DNA from: JBCBAP01 sp038532435
Lineage (GTDB): Bacteria; Pseudomonadota; Alphaproteobacteria; Rhodobacterales; Rhodobacteraceae
Direction of reading: 5' to 3'
NCBI GenBank assembly: GCA_038532435.1
Contig: JBCBAP010000029.1
Location: forward strand, 1 to 43,961
DNA: 43,961 nt
The notes below the pieces were generated by a model, which was not told the DNA's origin, searched no databases, and worked only from the letters and a program-made list of their open reading frames with translations. The position numbers were made by a program, and so were the translations under genes. How positions within the stretch are numbered: position 1 is the stretch's first letter; every line of letters starts with the position of its first letter. Below, piece after piece: positions 7,930 through 15,452 of this stretch.

Positions 7930-8458
7930 CTGTGCTCCATGGACGCAGAGGACCCCAGCCGCCGCGCGCGGTCAACGGTCCGCATCGCGCGTCGCCCCGG
8001 TGCCACCCGCGATGCAGTTCACGGCAGGAAACGCCAACGTTACTTCGTCCCCCGGCCAATTCGCCAGCGACACCAGCCCGCGATAGCCCCTCCGCTTCGC
8101 ACTCCGTCGAACACCGCGCTCTGAAACAGTTCTGTCACCGCCTAAACCGGCACATCCGGCTCGAGAGCTCCCTAAACTCCAGACGACTCTGCCTTCCAGC
8201 AGCGCGCTCCTGTCCTACCTACATGCCGAAAAGGTCCGGCAAATCAGCCGCGCCACGGAGCCCCAGTCATTTGCAGCGGCGGTCACTGCGCCCAGGTAGT
8301 TCGACGCTGCTTCCACCAGTCACGGGTCCGCCTTGCCCACCTCGACCGGTACATCAGCTGAGAGCGTCTCCAGCACCCTTGCCAACTAAACGAGCTAAAG
8401 TATCACGCTCTCTTGCCGCAACGATTTCCCCCGACGGGTCAGCCACGACCGCCCTCTG
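7930..8458. other. Gene-free stretch with a possible decayed coding remnant
   Basis: About 530 bases between two minus-strand genes, with no intact gene. Roughly 8219-8450 on the minus strand reads as broken protein-like pieces in shifting frames: VADPSGEIVAARERDTLARL, then VPVEVGKADP, a stop, LVEAASNYLGAVTAAANDW, and finally AADLPDLFGM before a stop. This looks like the worn C-terminal end of a former gene of unknown family just downstream of the TetR gene. The pieces are short, so chance remains possible. Confidence 0.3.
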
Positions 8459-9082
8459 TCAGGAGTGTGCAGTGCGCAGCTGACCATCACCGATGATCCG
8501 GTCAAACGCACCAAACGTCAGCGCCACACGCTCGGCCACCTCCGCCTCAGTTAGAGGCGGCAGCACGCCGATCACCCGTCGGATTTGCACATCCCCGATC
8601 AGCAGGTTGAGAAACAGTGTCGTGGCAGTCTCGACAGGCAAATCCGACCCGCGCGCCTTCAGCACACGCGCGATGGCCCCGCCCACCAGAGGTGCGACCG
8701 TATCGCGCCCACCCGCGGCAATCGCGCCACCCAGCACGCCGGACGGGTCCGCCGCCGCCGCACGGTTGAGCGTCACCGCCCTGTCACCCACCAGCATGGT
8801 CAGGAGCACCGGCGCGATGGCCCGCAATGTCTCCATCGGATCAGTGGCATCCGCCGTCTCTTCGATCCGCGCCCGCACATGCTCCACGTTCCGGTCCACG
8901 AGCGCGCGAACAAGGCCCGCCTTGTCTCCGTACCACCGGTAGAGCGTCTCGTTGGACGCCTTCGCCGCCTTCGCAACCCGCAACATCGAAAACCCGCCAA
9001 AGCCGTGCTCCCGCAAGAGATCGTAGGCCGCAGCCTCGATGACCTCCTGCCGTCCGGCGCGCGCGTCGTCCTTCATCCGCAT
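8459..9082 (-). CDS. TetR-family transcriptional regulator
   Basis: A 207-residue regulator. The N-terminal helix-turn-helix domain shows the TetR pattern: VIEAAAYDLLREHGFGGFSM, then VAKAAKASNETLYRWYGDKAGL with the recognition helix around residues 43-55. The C-terminal ligand-binding half ends in RVALTFGAFDRIIG, frequent in this family. It is divergent from the DUF1772 gene, and two copies of the same palindrome lie between the genes. The simplest model is that it represses itself and that gene. The inducer is unknown. Confidence 0.92.
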   Translation of the reverse strand: MRMKDDARAGRQEVIEAAAYDLLREHGFGGFSMLRVAKAAKASNETLYRWYGDKAGLVRALVDRNVEHVRARIEETADATDPMETLRAIAPVLLTMLVGDRAVTLNRAAAADPSGVLGGAIAAGGRDTVAPLVGGAIARVLKARGSDLPVETATTLFLNLLIGDVQIRRVIGVLPPLTEAEVAERVALTFGAFDRIIGDGQLRTAHS

Positions 9083-9088
9083 CCTCCC

Positions 9089-9118
9089 TTGACGTAAAAC
9101 CGTACACTGATGTACGTA
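9089..9118 (+). promoter_or_regulatory. Candidate promoter of the DUF1772 gene
   Basis: TTGACG at 9089-9094 and a weak TACGTA at 9113-9118 are 18 bases apart. The first operator copy covers most of the spacer and the -10, so bound repressor would block polymerase. Confidence 0.35.
9101..9116. promoter_or_regulatory. TetR-type operator, copy 1
   Basis: CGTACA and TGTACG form a perfect inverted repeat around a 4-base spacer (CTGA). The same arms recur 28 bases to the right, in the gap between the tetR-like gene and the gene it faces. Confidence 0.75.
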
Positions 9119-9128
9119 TCTGTAAAGA

Positions 9129-9144
9129 CGTACACGTGTGTACG
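9129..9144. promoter_or_regulatory. TetR-type operator, copy 2
   Basis: Second perfect copy of CGTACA-N4-TGTACG, with spacer CGTG. Its centre is 28 bases from the first copy's centre, somewhat under three helical turns. It ends 17 bases before the chosen start of the DUF1772 gene. Confidence 0.75.
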
Positions 9145-9161
9145 CTTACATGGAGACCCCG

Positions 9162-9653
9162 ATGCCCAGAGCCCTGACTGCTTCCGTGCTTGCATCCCTG
9201 CTTCTCACTGGAGCGATCTTCGGCTTCTTCTACGCATGGGTCTGCTCGACCATGTGGGGCCTCGACGCGGCAGACCCCCGGGTTGCCATCGCCGCGATGC
9301 AGGCGATGAACGCTTCCGTTCGCAACGCGGTCTTCTTCCCCGCGTTCTTCCTCACCCCCGCCATACTCGCGCTGACCGCAGTTCTGGCCCACCGCCGTTC
9401 GGTCGCGGCCACCCGCCTCTTTGGCGGAGCGGCGGCCGTCTACCTCTGCGGCGGACTGATCCTCACCATGACCATCAACGTGCCCATGAACGAATCCCTC
9501 GCAACGCGCGCGGTGCCGGAGGATGCGGCGGTCGCTGCGGCGCTCTGGGCTGAGTACTCGGACCCGTGGCAGCTCTGGAACCAGATCCGCACAGGCTTTT
9601 CCGGCGTCGCCCTGCTCCTCGCTGGGCTCGGCACCCTGCGCCTCTCCCCTTGA
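9162..9653 (+). CDS. DUF1772 / anthrone oxygenase-like membrane protein
   Basis: A 163-residue protein with four predicted membrane helices. The motif NVPMNESLA, between helices three and four, and FFYAWVCSTMWGL in helix one are typical of the DUF1772 family. Some fungal members are called anthrone oxygenases; the bacterial role is not established. Start ATG at 9162 has GGAG six bases upstream; ATGs at 9138 and 9150 are in frame, and the first lies inside operator copy 2. Regulation by the divergent TetR protein is likely from the operators. A response to an aromatic or quinone-like compound is speculation. Confidence 0.75.
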   Translation: MPRALTASVLASLLLTGAIFGFFYAWVCSTMWGLDAADPRVAIAAMQAMNASVRNAVFFPAFFLTPAILALTAVLAHRRSVAATRLFGGAAAVYLCGGLILTMTINVPMNESLATRAVPEDAAVAAALWAEYSDPWQLWNQIRTGFSGVALLLAGLGTLRLSP

Positions 9654-9708
9654 CCCGTCCCCCCGCAGCCGCTTCGATACGGGCGATCCCACCCTGACCG
9701 GAGCATGC

Positions 9709-10989
9709 ATGACCCCCCGCCTCTTCGACCGCATCGCCGACCGTGAGGCGAACCTCGTCGCCCTGACCCAGGACCTTATTCGGATGCCCACGGTGAATCC
9801 GCCCGGTGCGGGCTATCTTGAGATCTGTGAGTATCTCGGCGCCCGTCTCGGCCGCGCGGGCTTCTCCGTCGAGCTCATACGGGCGGAGGGCACGCCGGGG
9901 GACAGCGACCGCTATCCCCGCTGGAACGTGATCGCCCGGCGGGAGGGCGCCCATCCCGGCCCCTGCGTCCATTTCAACAGCCACACGGACGTGGTGGAAA
10001 CCGGCGCGGGGTGGACCGTCGACCCGTTCGGCGGCGCGCTCATAGATGGGAAGGTCTATGGCCGCGGCGCCTGCGACATGAAGGGAGGGCTCGCCGCCTC
10101 TATCATCGCGACCGAAGCCTTCCTCGCCGAACATCCCGACTTCTCAGGCGCGATCGAAATCAGCGGCACGGCGGACGAGGAATCCGGCGGCTATGGTGGC
10201 GTCGCGCACCTCGCCGAACGGGGCTACTTCTCACCCGAGCGGGTCCAGCACGTCATCATCCCCGAGCCGCTGCACAAGGACCGGATCTGCCTCGGCCATC
10301 GTGGCGTCTGGTGGGCGGAGATCGAGACGAAGGGCCGGATTGCCCACGGCTCCATGCCTTTCCTGGGCGATTGCGCGGTCCGCCACATGGGTGCGGTGAT
10401 CGCGGAGATGGAGGAGAGCCTCTTCCCCGCCCTCGCTGAGAAACGCACCGCGATGCCCGTGATCCCCGACGGGGCGAAGCAGTCCACGCTCAACATCAAC
10501 TCGCTCCACGGCGGGGAAGCGGAGCAGGACCCTGACTATACGGGCTTTCCCTCCGCCAACGTGCCCCACAAGGCAAAGATGGTCATTGACCGCCGCTTCC
10601 TGATGGAAGAAGACCTCGCGGAGGTGAAGGCGGAAATGCGTGCGGTGCTCGACCGCGTCAAGTCCCGCCGCGAGAGCTTCGAGTACGACCTGCGGGACAT
10701 GCACGAGGTCATCCCCACCATGACCGCCGAGGATGCCCCGGTCGTCGAGGCGGTCCGCGCGGGCATCGAGGAGGTGCTGGGCCAGACCCCCGATTTCGTG
10801 GTCTCCCCGGGCACGTATGACCAGAAACATATCGACCGGATCGGCCGCATGAAAAACTGCATCGCCTACGGCCCGGGCATCCTCGACCTCGCCCACCAGC
10901 CCGACGAGTATGTCGGCGTCGAGGATATGCTCGACAGCGCCAAGGTCATGGCCCACGCCCTCTCCTCGCTCCTGCTGCCAGAGGACTGA
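9709..10989 (+). CDS. M20-family metallopeptidase / deacylase (ArgE/DapE-like)
   Basis: A 426-residue zinc-dependent amidohydrolase of the acetylornithine deacetylase/desuccinylase type. Metal-site motifs are present: SHTDVV (His92, Asp94), GACDMKGG (Asp123) and DEESGG (Glu157/Glu158), with the dimerisation domain between. The start at 9709 is supported by GGAG at 9700-9703. The exact substrate cannot be read from sequence, and no arginine or lysine biosynthesis genes are adjacent. The gene ends near a dispersed repeat and is convergent with the P1 peptidase gene. Confidence 0.85.
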   Translation: MTPRLFDRIADREANLVALTQDLIRMPTVNPPGAGYLEICEYLGARLGRAGFSVELIRAEGTPGDSDRYPRWNVIARREGAHPGPCVHFNSHTDVVETGAGWTVDPFGGALIDGKVYGRGACDMKGGLAASIIATEAFLAEHPDFSGAIEISGTADEESGGYGGVAHLAERGYFSPERVQHVIIPEPLHKDRICLGHRGVWWAEIETKGRIAHGSMPFLGDCAVRHMGAVIAEMEESLFPALAEKRTAMPVIPDGAKQSTLNINSLHGGEAEQDPDYTGFPSANVPHKAKMVIDRRFLMEEDLAEVKAEMRAVLDRVKSRRESFEYDLRDMHEVIPTMTAEDAPVVEAVRAGIEEVLGQTPDFVVSPGTYDQKHIDRIGRMKNCIAYGPGILDLAHQPDEYVGVEDMLDSAKVMAHALSSLLLPED

Positions 10990-11063
10990 CCGGTGCCGAC
11001 ACTTCAACGCAGATGTCTTGCAACACCCCCACCACACTCCCGGTCACCCCAGAAACCCGCCAT

Positions 11064-11196
11064 CCTTCTTCTGGCCCCAAATATCCCCGCCGGAGGCTCC
11101 TACCTTCCCCACCAAGCAAGCAGGCCCGACAGAATGCGCTGCCCCAGCAAGGAGCGCGGGAAGGGGGGCGGGTGGGGCCACCGCCCGTCAGGGCAG
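11064..11196 (+). repeat. Dispersed bipartite repeat, copy A
   Basis: A 133-base element with two conserved ends. Its left 37 bases are identical to the reverse complement of 43255-43291. Its right 43 bases match the reverse complement of 43158-43200 with one difference. The middle (53 bases here, 54 there) is diverged. It lies between the convergent 3' ends of the M20 peptidase and P1 hydrolase genes. The left end contains the core GGCCCCAAATATCCCC. A role in bidirectional transcript ending is a position-based guess. Confidence 0.85.
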
Positions 11197-11243
11197 GTGC
11201 GCACCATCGCCCGGGTGGACGGGTTCCGGACTTCGGTGCGCTT

Positions 11244-12245
11244 TCAACGGGTGCTGCCGAACCTCTTCTGCCATGTCGGGGACGGATCGCCCGGTGCGGC
11301 GCTGGCGCGATAGACCGCCCGCGCGATTGCCCGGCTGAGGCAGAGTGCTGCCCCGTGACCGAGCAGCAGCGCCTCGATCTCCGGCAAGTCCGGCTCCTGA
11401 CCGGTCGCGAGTGCGAAGACCAGATCTCCGTCGCCAGGGGTGTGCGCCGGCACGATCGCGCGGGCGAGCCCGTCGTGGGCGGCGGTGGCGAGCCGGGTGC
11501 ATCCGGCCTTGGTCAGCGTGGCATCGCTGGCCACCACCGCGATGGTCGTGTTGCCCTCCGCGAGCGCGCCCTGCTTGGTCCGGAACGTGTCGACCGGCTC
11601 CCCCGGTGCGGCCTGGCCCCGCCCCCCGAACTCCCCGTCGATCTCGAACGGTGCGGCCCAGAACCGGCCGTCCGCGTCCCCTGTCACGGATCCGAAGGCA
11701 TTGACCGCGACCAGTGCTGCCACCGTCACGCCGGAGGGAAGGACGAGCGACGCGGTGCCGATGCCGCCCTTCAGCCCCGCCGTGAACGCACCGGTCCCCG
11801 CGCCGACGGATCCTTCCGCGATCTCCGGTCCTGCCGCCGCCAGCGCCGCCGCGCCAAGCGCCCGGTAGGGGTTCACCACCCAGGCTTTGTCACCGCCGTT
11901 CAGAAGGTCGAACAGGATCGCCGCGGGCACGATGGGCACCCGCGCGGGACCGACAGCATAGCCCCGCCCCTCCGCGGCGAGCGCGTCCATGACCCCTGCT
12001 GCCGCGTCGAGCCCGAAGGCGGATCCCCCCGAAAGCACGACCGCATCCACGGCCTGAACGGTCTTGTCCGGCGCGAGCAGGTCCGTCTCCCGCGTGCCCG
12101 GCGCGCCGCCCATCACATGCACCCCGCAGGTCGCCGGCGTGTCGGCGCGCACCACCGTGACCCCGGACTTCAGCTCCGCGTCCTCTGCCTGTCCAACAGA
12201 CAGTCCGGCCACATCCGTCAGCGCGTTGCGCGGACCGGGCCGCAT
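11244..12245 (-). CDS. P1-family N-terminal nucleophile hydrolase (DmpA/NylC-like)
   Basis: A 333-residue member of the P1 (peptidase S58) group, whose precursors cut themselves into two chains to free an N-terminal Ser or Thr nucleophile. The predicted cut is between Asn232 and Thr233 in EGNTTIAVVASDATL. The Asn-Thr junction recalls the nylon-oligomer hydrolase NylC rather than the Gly-Ser site of DmpA aminopeptidase. LSGGSAFGLDAA and the C-terminal HDGLARAI.P.HT pattern agree with the family. The ATG at 12243-12245 overlaps the stop of the dehydrogenase gene by one base; a GTG at 12254 is an alternative. Natural substrates are unknown amides or small peptides. Confidence 0.85.
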   Translation of the reverse strand: MRPGPRNALTDVAGLSVGQAEDAELKSGVTVVRADTPATCGVHVMGGAPGTRETDLLAPDKTVQAVDAVVLSGGSAFGLDAAAGVMDALAAEGRGYAVGPARVPIVPAAILFDLLNGGDKAWVVNPYRALGAAALAAAGPEIAEGSVGAGTGAFTAGLKGGIGTASLVLPSGVTVAALVAVNAFGSVTGDADGRFWAAPFEIDGEFGGRGQAAPGEPVDTFRTKQGALAEGNTTIAVVASDATLTKAGCTRLATAAHDGLARAIVPAHTPGDGDLVFALATGQEPDLPEIEALLLGHGAALCLSRAIARAVYRASAAPGDPSPTWQKRFGSTR

Positions 12246-12985
12246 CAGATACACCGCCCGCCGTCGACCTCGAGCGCCACACCTGTCACCATCCCCGCCT
12301 CCTCTGAGCAGAGGTAGCAGGCCGCGTTGCCCATATCCTCCGGCGTCGAGAACCGCCCGAGCGGGATGGTGGAGATAAACTTCGCCCGCATCTCTGGCGT
12401 GTCCTCACCCATAAAGCTCGACAGGAGCGGCGTCTCTCCCGCCACGGGACAGATCGCGTTGACCCGCACCCCGTGCGGCGCGAGCTCCACAGCCATGGTC
12501 TTGGTGGCGGTGATCATCCAACCCTTGGAGGCATTGTACCAGTTCAGGTTCGGTCGGGGGCTGATCCCGGCGGTCGAGGCCACGTTCAGGATCACGCCTG
12601 TGTTCCGCACCTTCATCTGGGGGACGAAGGCACGGGCCATGAGATAGACCGACTTCGCATTCACCGCGAGCACCCGGTCAAACTCCGCCTCTTCGACCTC
12701 CTCGAGCGGTTTCGGCATGTGGGTGATGCCCGCATTGTTCACGATGATGTCGACCGGGCCCAGCATGTCCGCCGCGGCTGAGGCCAGTGCAGCAACGCTC
12801 TGCCCGTCCGCCACGTCCACCGGATGGGAATGCCCGTTGAGCTCCGCTGCCTTGGCGCGCGCCGCCTCCCCGTTGATGTCGGCGATCAGGACCGTTGCCC
12901 CCTCTGCCGCGAACTTCGCCGCGATCCCCGCACCGAAGCCTGAGGCCCCGCCGGTTACCACCGCCGTCTTTCCGTTCAACCGCAT
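12245..12985 (-). CDS. Short-chain dehydrogenase/reductase (FabG/glucose dehydrogenase type)
   Basis: A 246-residue SDR with TGGASGFG at residues 11-18, NNAG at 83-86, and catalytic Ser137, Tyr150, Lys154. The C-terminal VTGVALEVDGGRCI is typical of classical NAD(P)-dependent members. GGGGAGG lies six bases before the ATG at 12983-12985; the upstream reading frame to 13054 is not supported. It overlaps the hydrolase gene downstream and follows the aldehyde dehydrogenase gene upstream, so the three probably form an operon that converts an amide or alcohol through aldehyde to acid. That pathway is inferred. Confidence 0.9.
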   Translation of the reverse strand: MRLNGKTAVVTGGASGFGAGIAAKFAAEGATVLIADINGEAARAKAAELNGHSHPVDVADGQSVAALASAAADMLGPVDIIVNNAGITHMPKPLEEVEEAEFDRVLAVNAKSVYLMARAFVPQMKVRNTGVILNVASTAGISPRPNLNWYNASKGWMITATKTMAVELAPHGVRVNAICPVAGETPLLSSFMGEDTPEMRAKFISTIPLGRFSTPEDMGNAACYLCSEEAGMVTGVALEVDGGRCI

Positions 12986-13063
12986 GTCTGCCTCCCCGTT
13001 CTCGCCCTTCTCACCCACGAGACCGCGAAAGGAAAGGCTGTCCGTCGTGTGCATCCGCGAACC

Positions 13064-14509
13064 CTAGCCGTGCCGCACCGCGATTGTCTTGAGGGTCGAG
13101 AACCCGTACAGCGCCTCGAACCCTTTCTCCCGCCCGTGGCCGGACTGTCCCACACCGCCGAAGGGCAGTTCTACGCCTCCTCCGGCACCGTAATTGTTGA
13201 TGAAGACCTGACCCGCCTGGAGCGCCCGCGCCACGCGCATCTGCCGCGCCCCGTCGCGGGTCCAGACCCCGGCGACGAGCCCGTAGGCTGTCCCGTTGGC
13301 GCGCGCGATGCCCTCCGCCTCGTCCGCGAAGGGTGTGACCACCTGCACGGGCCCGAAAATCTCCTCCTGCGCCAGCGGATGGTCCGGTGGCACATCCGCA
13401 AGCAGCGTCGGCCGGACGTAGAACCCCCCGTCCGGGGCGTCCGGCACCACGGTGCCCCGGGCCGCCACCCGCAGACCGCCTGCCTGCGCCAGATACCCTT
13501 CAACGAGGCCCCTCTGCCTGGCGGAGATGAGCGGCCCCACGTCCAGATCTTCGAGCGCCGGACCGACGCGAAGCGCCTCGTACCGCGCTGCCATCCGCGC
13601 GACCACCTCCTCGTAGATCCCCTCTTGGACGAGGATCCGCGACGCGGCGGAGCAGGTCTGCCCCGCGTTCTGCACCCCGGGCCCCACGAGGAACGGCAGC
13701 GCCGCGTCCAGATCCGCGTCGTCGAAGACCACCTGCGGGGACTTGCCGCCGAGCTCCAGCGTCACCGGTGCGGGATGGGCGCTGGCGGCGGCCTGCACCA
13801 TCCGCCCGGTCGCGACCGAACCGGTAAAGCTTATATGGTGGATGCCGGGATGGGCGGTCAGCGCCGCCCCCGCCTCGGCACCGAGGCCCGGGACGACGTT
13901 GAGCGCACCGGGCGGCAGTCCCGCCTCCTCCGCGATCCGGGCGAAGGCGAGCGCGGTCAGGCAGGCATCTTCGGCCGGCTTAAGAACGCAGGCATTGCCC
14001 ATGGCAAGTGCTGCGCCCACGGACCGCCCGATGATCTGCATCGGGTAATTCCACGGCACGATGTGCCCGGTGACCCCGTGGGGCTCCCGCAAGGTGAGGA
14101 CGGTGTAGCCCTCCTGATAGGGGATGGTGGCGCCGTGCACCTTGTCTGCCGCACCCCCGTAAAACTCCATGTACCGGGCGAGCGCGGTTGCATCCGCCCT
14201 TGCCTGGGTGAGGGGCTTGCCCACATCCTGCGCCTCGATCCGGGCGAGCGCCTCCGTGCGCTCCTCGACCATCCGACCGATCCGGGCGAGGAGCCGTCCG
14301 CGCTTCGCTGCAGTCATCCTGCCCCAGTCCCCGGTCAGCGCCCTCTCCGCCGCGGTGACCGCCGCATCGATGTCCCCAGCGCCGCCCCGCGGGATCTTCG
14401 CGACCTGCGCCCCGGTAGAGGGATCCGTGACCGGGAGCGTCCCTGCAGATGCCCGCTTCCAGACACCGCCGATCAGCAGCTCCGCCGGATCAAACCAAAG
14501 CTCTTCCAT
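13064..14509 (-). CDS. NAD(P)-dependent aldehyde dehydrogenase
   Basis: A 481-residue enzyme with all the standard marks: VPWNYP at 151-156, the nucleotide-binding FTGSVATG at 228-235, catalytic Glu252 in LELGGKSP and nucleophile Cys286 in NAGQTCSA. EEIFGPV and the C-terminal PFGGVGQSGHGREKG are also present. It oxidises an aldehyde to an acid in the cytoplasm. GGAGG lies seven bases before the ATG. It heads a minus-strand group with the dehydrogenase and P1 hydrolase genes. The closest functional class (betaine-aldehyde or general ALDH) cannot be fixed by eye. Confidence 0.93.
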   Translation of the reverse strand: MEELWFDPAELLIGGVWKRASAGTLPVTDPSTGAQVAKIPRGGAGDIDAAVTAAERALTGDWGRMTAAKRGRLLARIGRMVEERTEALARIEAQDVGKPLTQARADATALARYMEFYGGAADKVHGATIPYQEGYTVLTLREPHGVTGHIVPWNYPMQIIGRSVGAALAMGNACVLKPAEDACLTALAFARIAEEAGLPPGALNVVPGLGAEAGAALTAHPGIHHISFTGSVATGRMVQAAASAHPAPVTLELGGKSPQVVFDDADLDAALPFLVGPGVQNAGQTCSAASRILVQEGIYEEVVARMAARYEALRVGPALEDLDVGPLISARQRGLVEGYLAQAGGLRVAARGTVVPDAPDGGFYVRPTLLADVPPDHPLAQEEIFGPVQVVTPFADEAEGIARANGTAYGLVAGVWTRDGARQMRVARALQAGQVFINNYGAGGGVELPFGGVGQSGHGREKGFEALYGFSTLKTIAVRHG

Positions 14510-14637
14510 CGCACATCCTCCCGTCCTGCATCGGGGCCGCTTTGTCCCGTCGGGTCAAGGGGGTGCTGGTGCCGCAGGCCCAATTGCACCGCGCCATGGT
14601 CGTTGACGAGGTCCCGCCCCGGACCCATCTCACGCCT

Positions 14638-15444
14638 ATGCCCGACGTTCCTTCCATTGCCGACCGCCTCCGCCAGCGCATGATGACCGCCCCGGGCCTT
14701 ACCGGCCTCTACCTCGCGGGCAGCTACGGCAGCGGGCATGCGGACCGGTTCAGCGACGTGGATTTCGTCCCGGTGGTGGAGGATACGGCCCACGAGGACA
14801 TCGCGGAGGCCTGGCGCACCGCCGTGGAAGCGGAAGAGACGGTGGTCTTCTGGTTCAGGGCCGGGCGCGGCCCCGTCCTCCTGAACGCGGTGACCGAGGA
14901 CTGGTTGCGCATCGACCTCATCACCAACGGGCAGGAGCTTTTTCTCAAGCGTCGGCAGGCGGACATTGTGCCCGTCCACGATCCCGCCGGGCTTCACTCC
15001 CGGCTTGATCCGAGCGCGTGGGTAAACCGGCCTGATGCGGCGCGCGTTTCCCGCATCATCGAAGAATTTGTCCGGGTTCTGGGCCTCATGCCCGTTGCAC
15101 TGGGCCGGGATGAGCTCTTCGTCTGTGTGACTGGCAGCGACCTGCTGCGCACATCGGTGAAGGACCTGCTCATTGCCCGGGACGCGCTGGTGCCTCCGGG
15201 TGGCGCGCTGCATCTGACCCGGGTGCTGCCGCCGGAGGATATCGACCTGCTGAACCGTCTGCCGTTCCCGCGCCCCGACCGGGCGGAGGTCGTCGCGGCG
15301 ATTGCGGAGATCGCGCGGGTCTTTTTTCCGATCGCCCGGGCCATGGCCCGGGACCTGGACATCGCGTGGCCCGCTGCATTCGAGGCTGCCGCACGGAACC
15401 ACCTGCGCCGGGAAGTGCCGGAGTTTGACACGGACTGGGGCTGA
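14638..15444 (+). CDS. Nucleotidyltransferase-fold protein
   Basis: A protein of about 268 residues with the polymerase-beta-type nucleotidyltransferase motif GSYGSGHADRFSDVDF: Gly28-Ser29, then Asp40 and Asp42 as metal ligands, and a likely third acid at Asp93 (LRIDLI). Related proteins transfer AMP to antibiotics or to toxin and tRNA partners, but many are uncharacterised, and I cannot assign a resistance function. The start is uncertain: no good ribosome site precedes 14638, and an in-frame ATG at 14596 adds 14 residues. It is divergent from the aldehyde dehydrogenase gene and convergent with the ABC operon. Confidence 0.7.
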   Translation: MPDVPSIADRLRQRMMTAPGLTGLYLAGSYGSGHADRFSDVDFVPVVEDTAHEDIAEAWRTAVEAEETVVFWFRAGRGPVLLNAVTEDWLRIDLITNGQELFLKRRQADIVPVHDPAGLHSRLDPSAWVNRPDAARVSRIIEEFVRVLGLMPVALGRDELFVCVTGSDLLRTSVKDLLIARDALVPPGGALHLTRVLPPEDIDLLNRLPFPRPDRAEVVAAIAEIARVFFPIARAMARDLDIAWPAAFEAAARNHLRREVPEFDTDWG

Positions 15445-15452
15445 GGCGGGGC

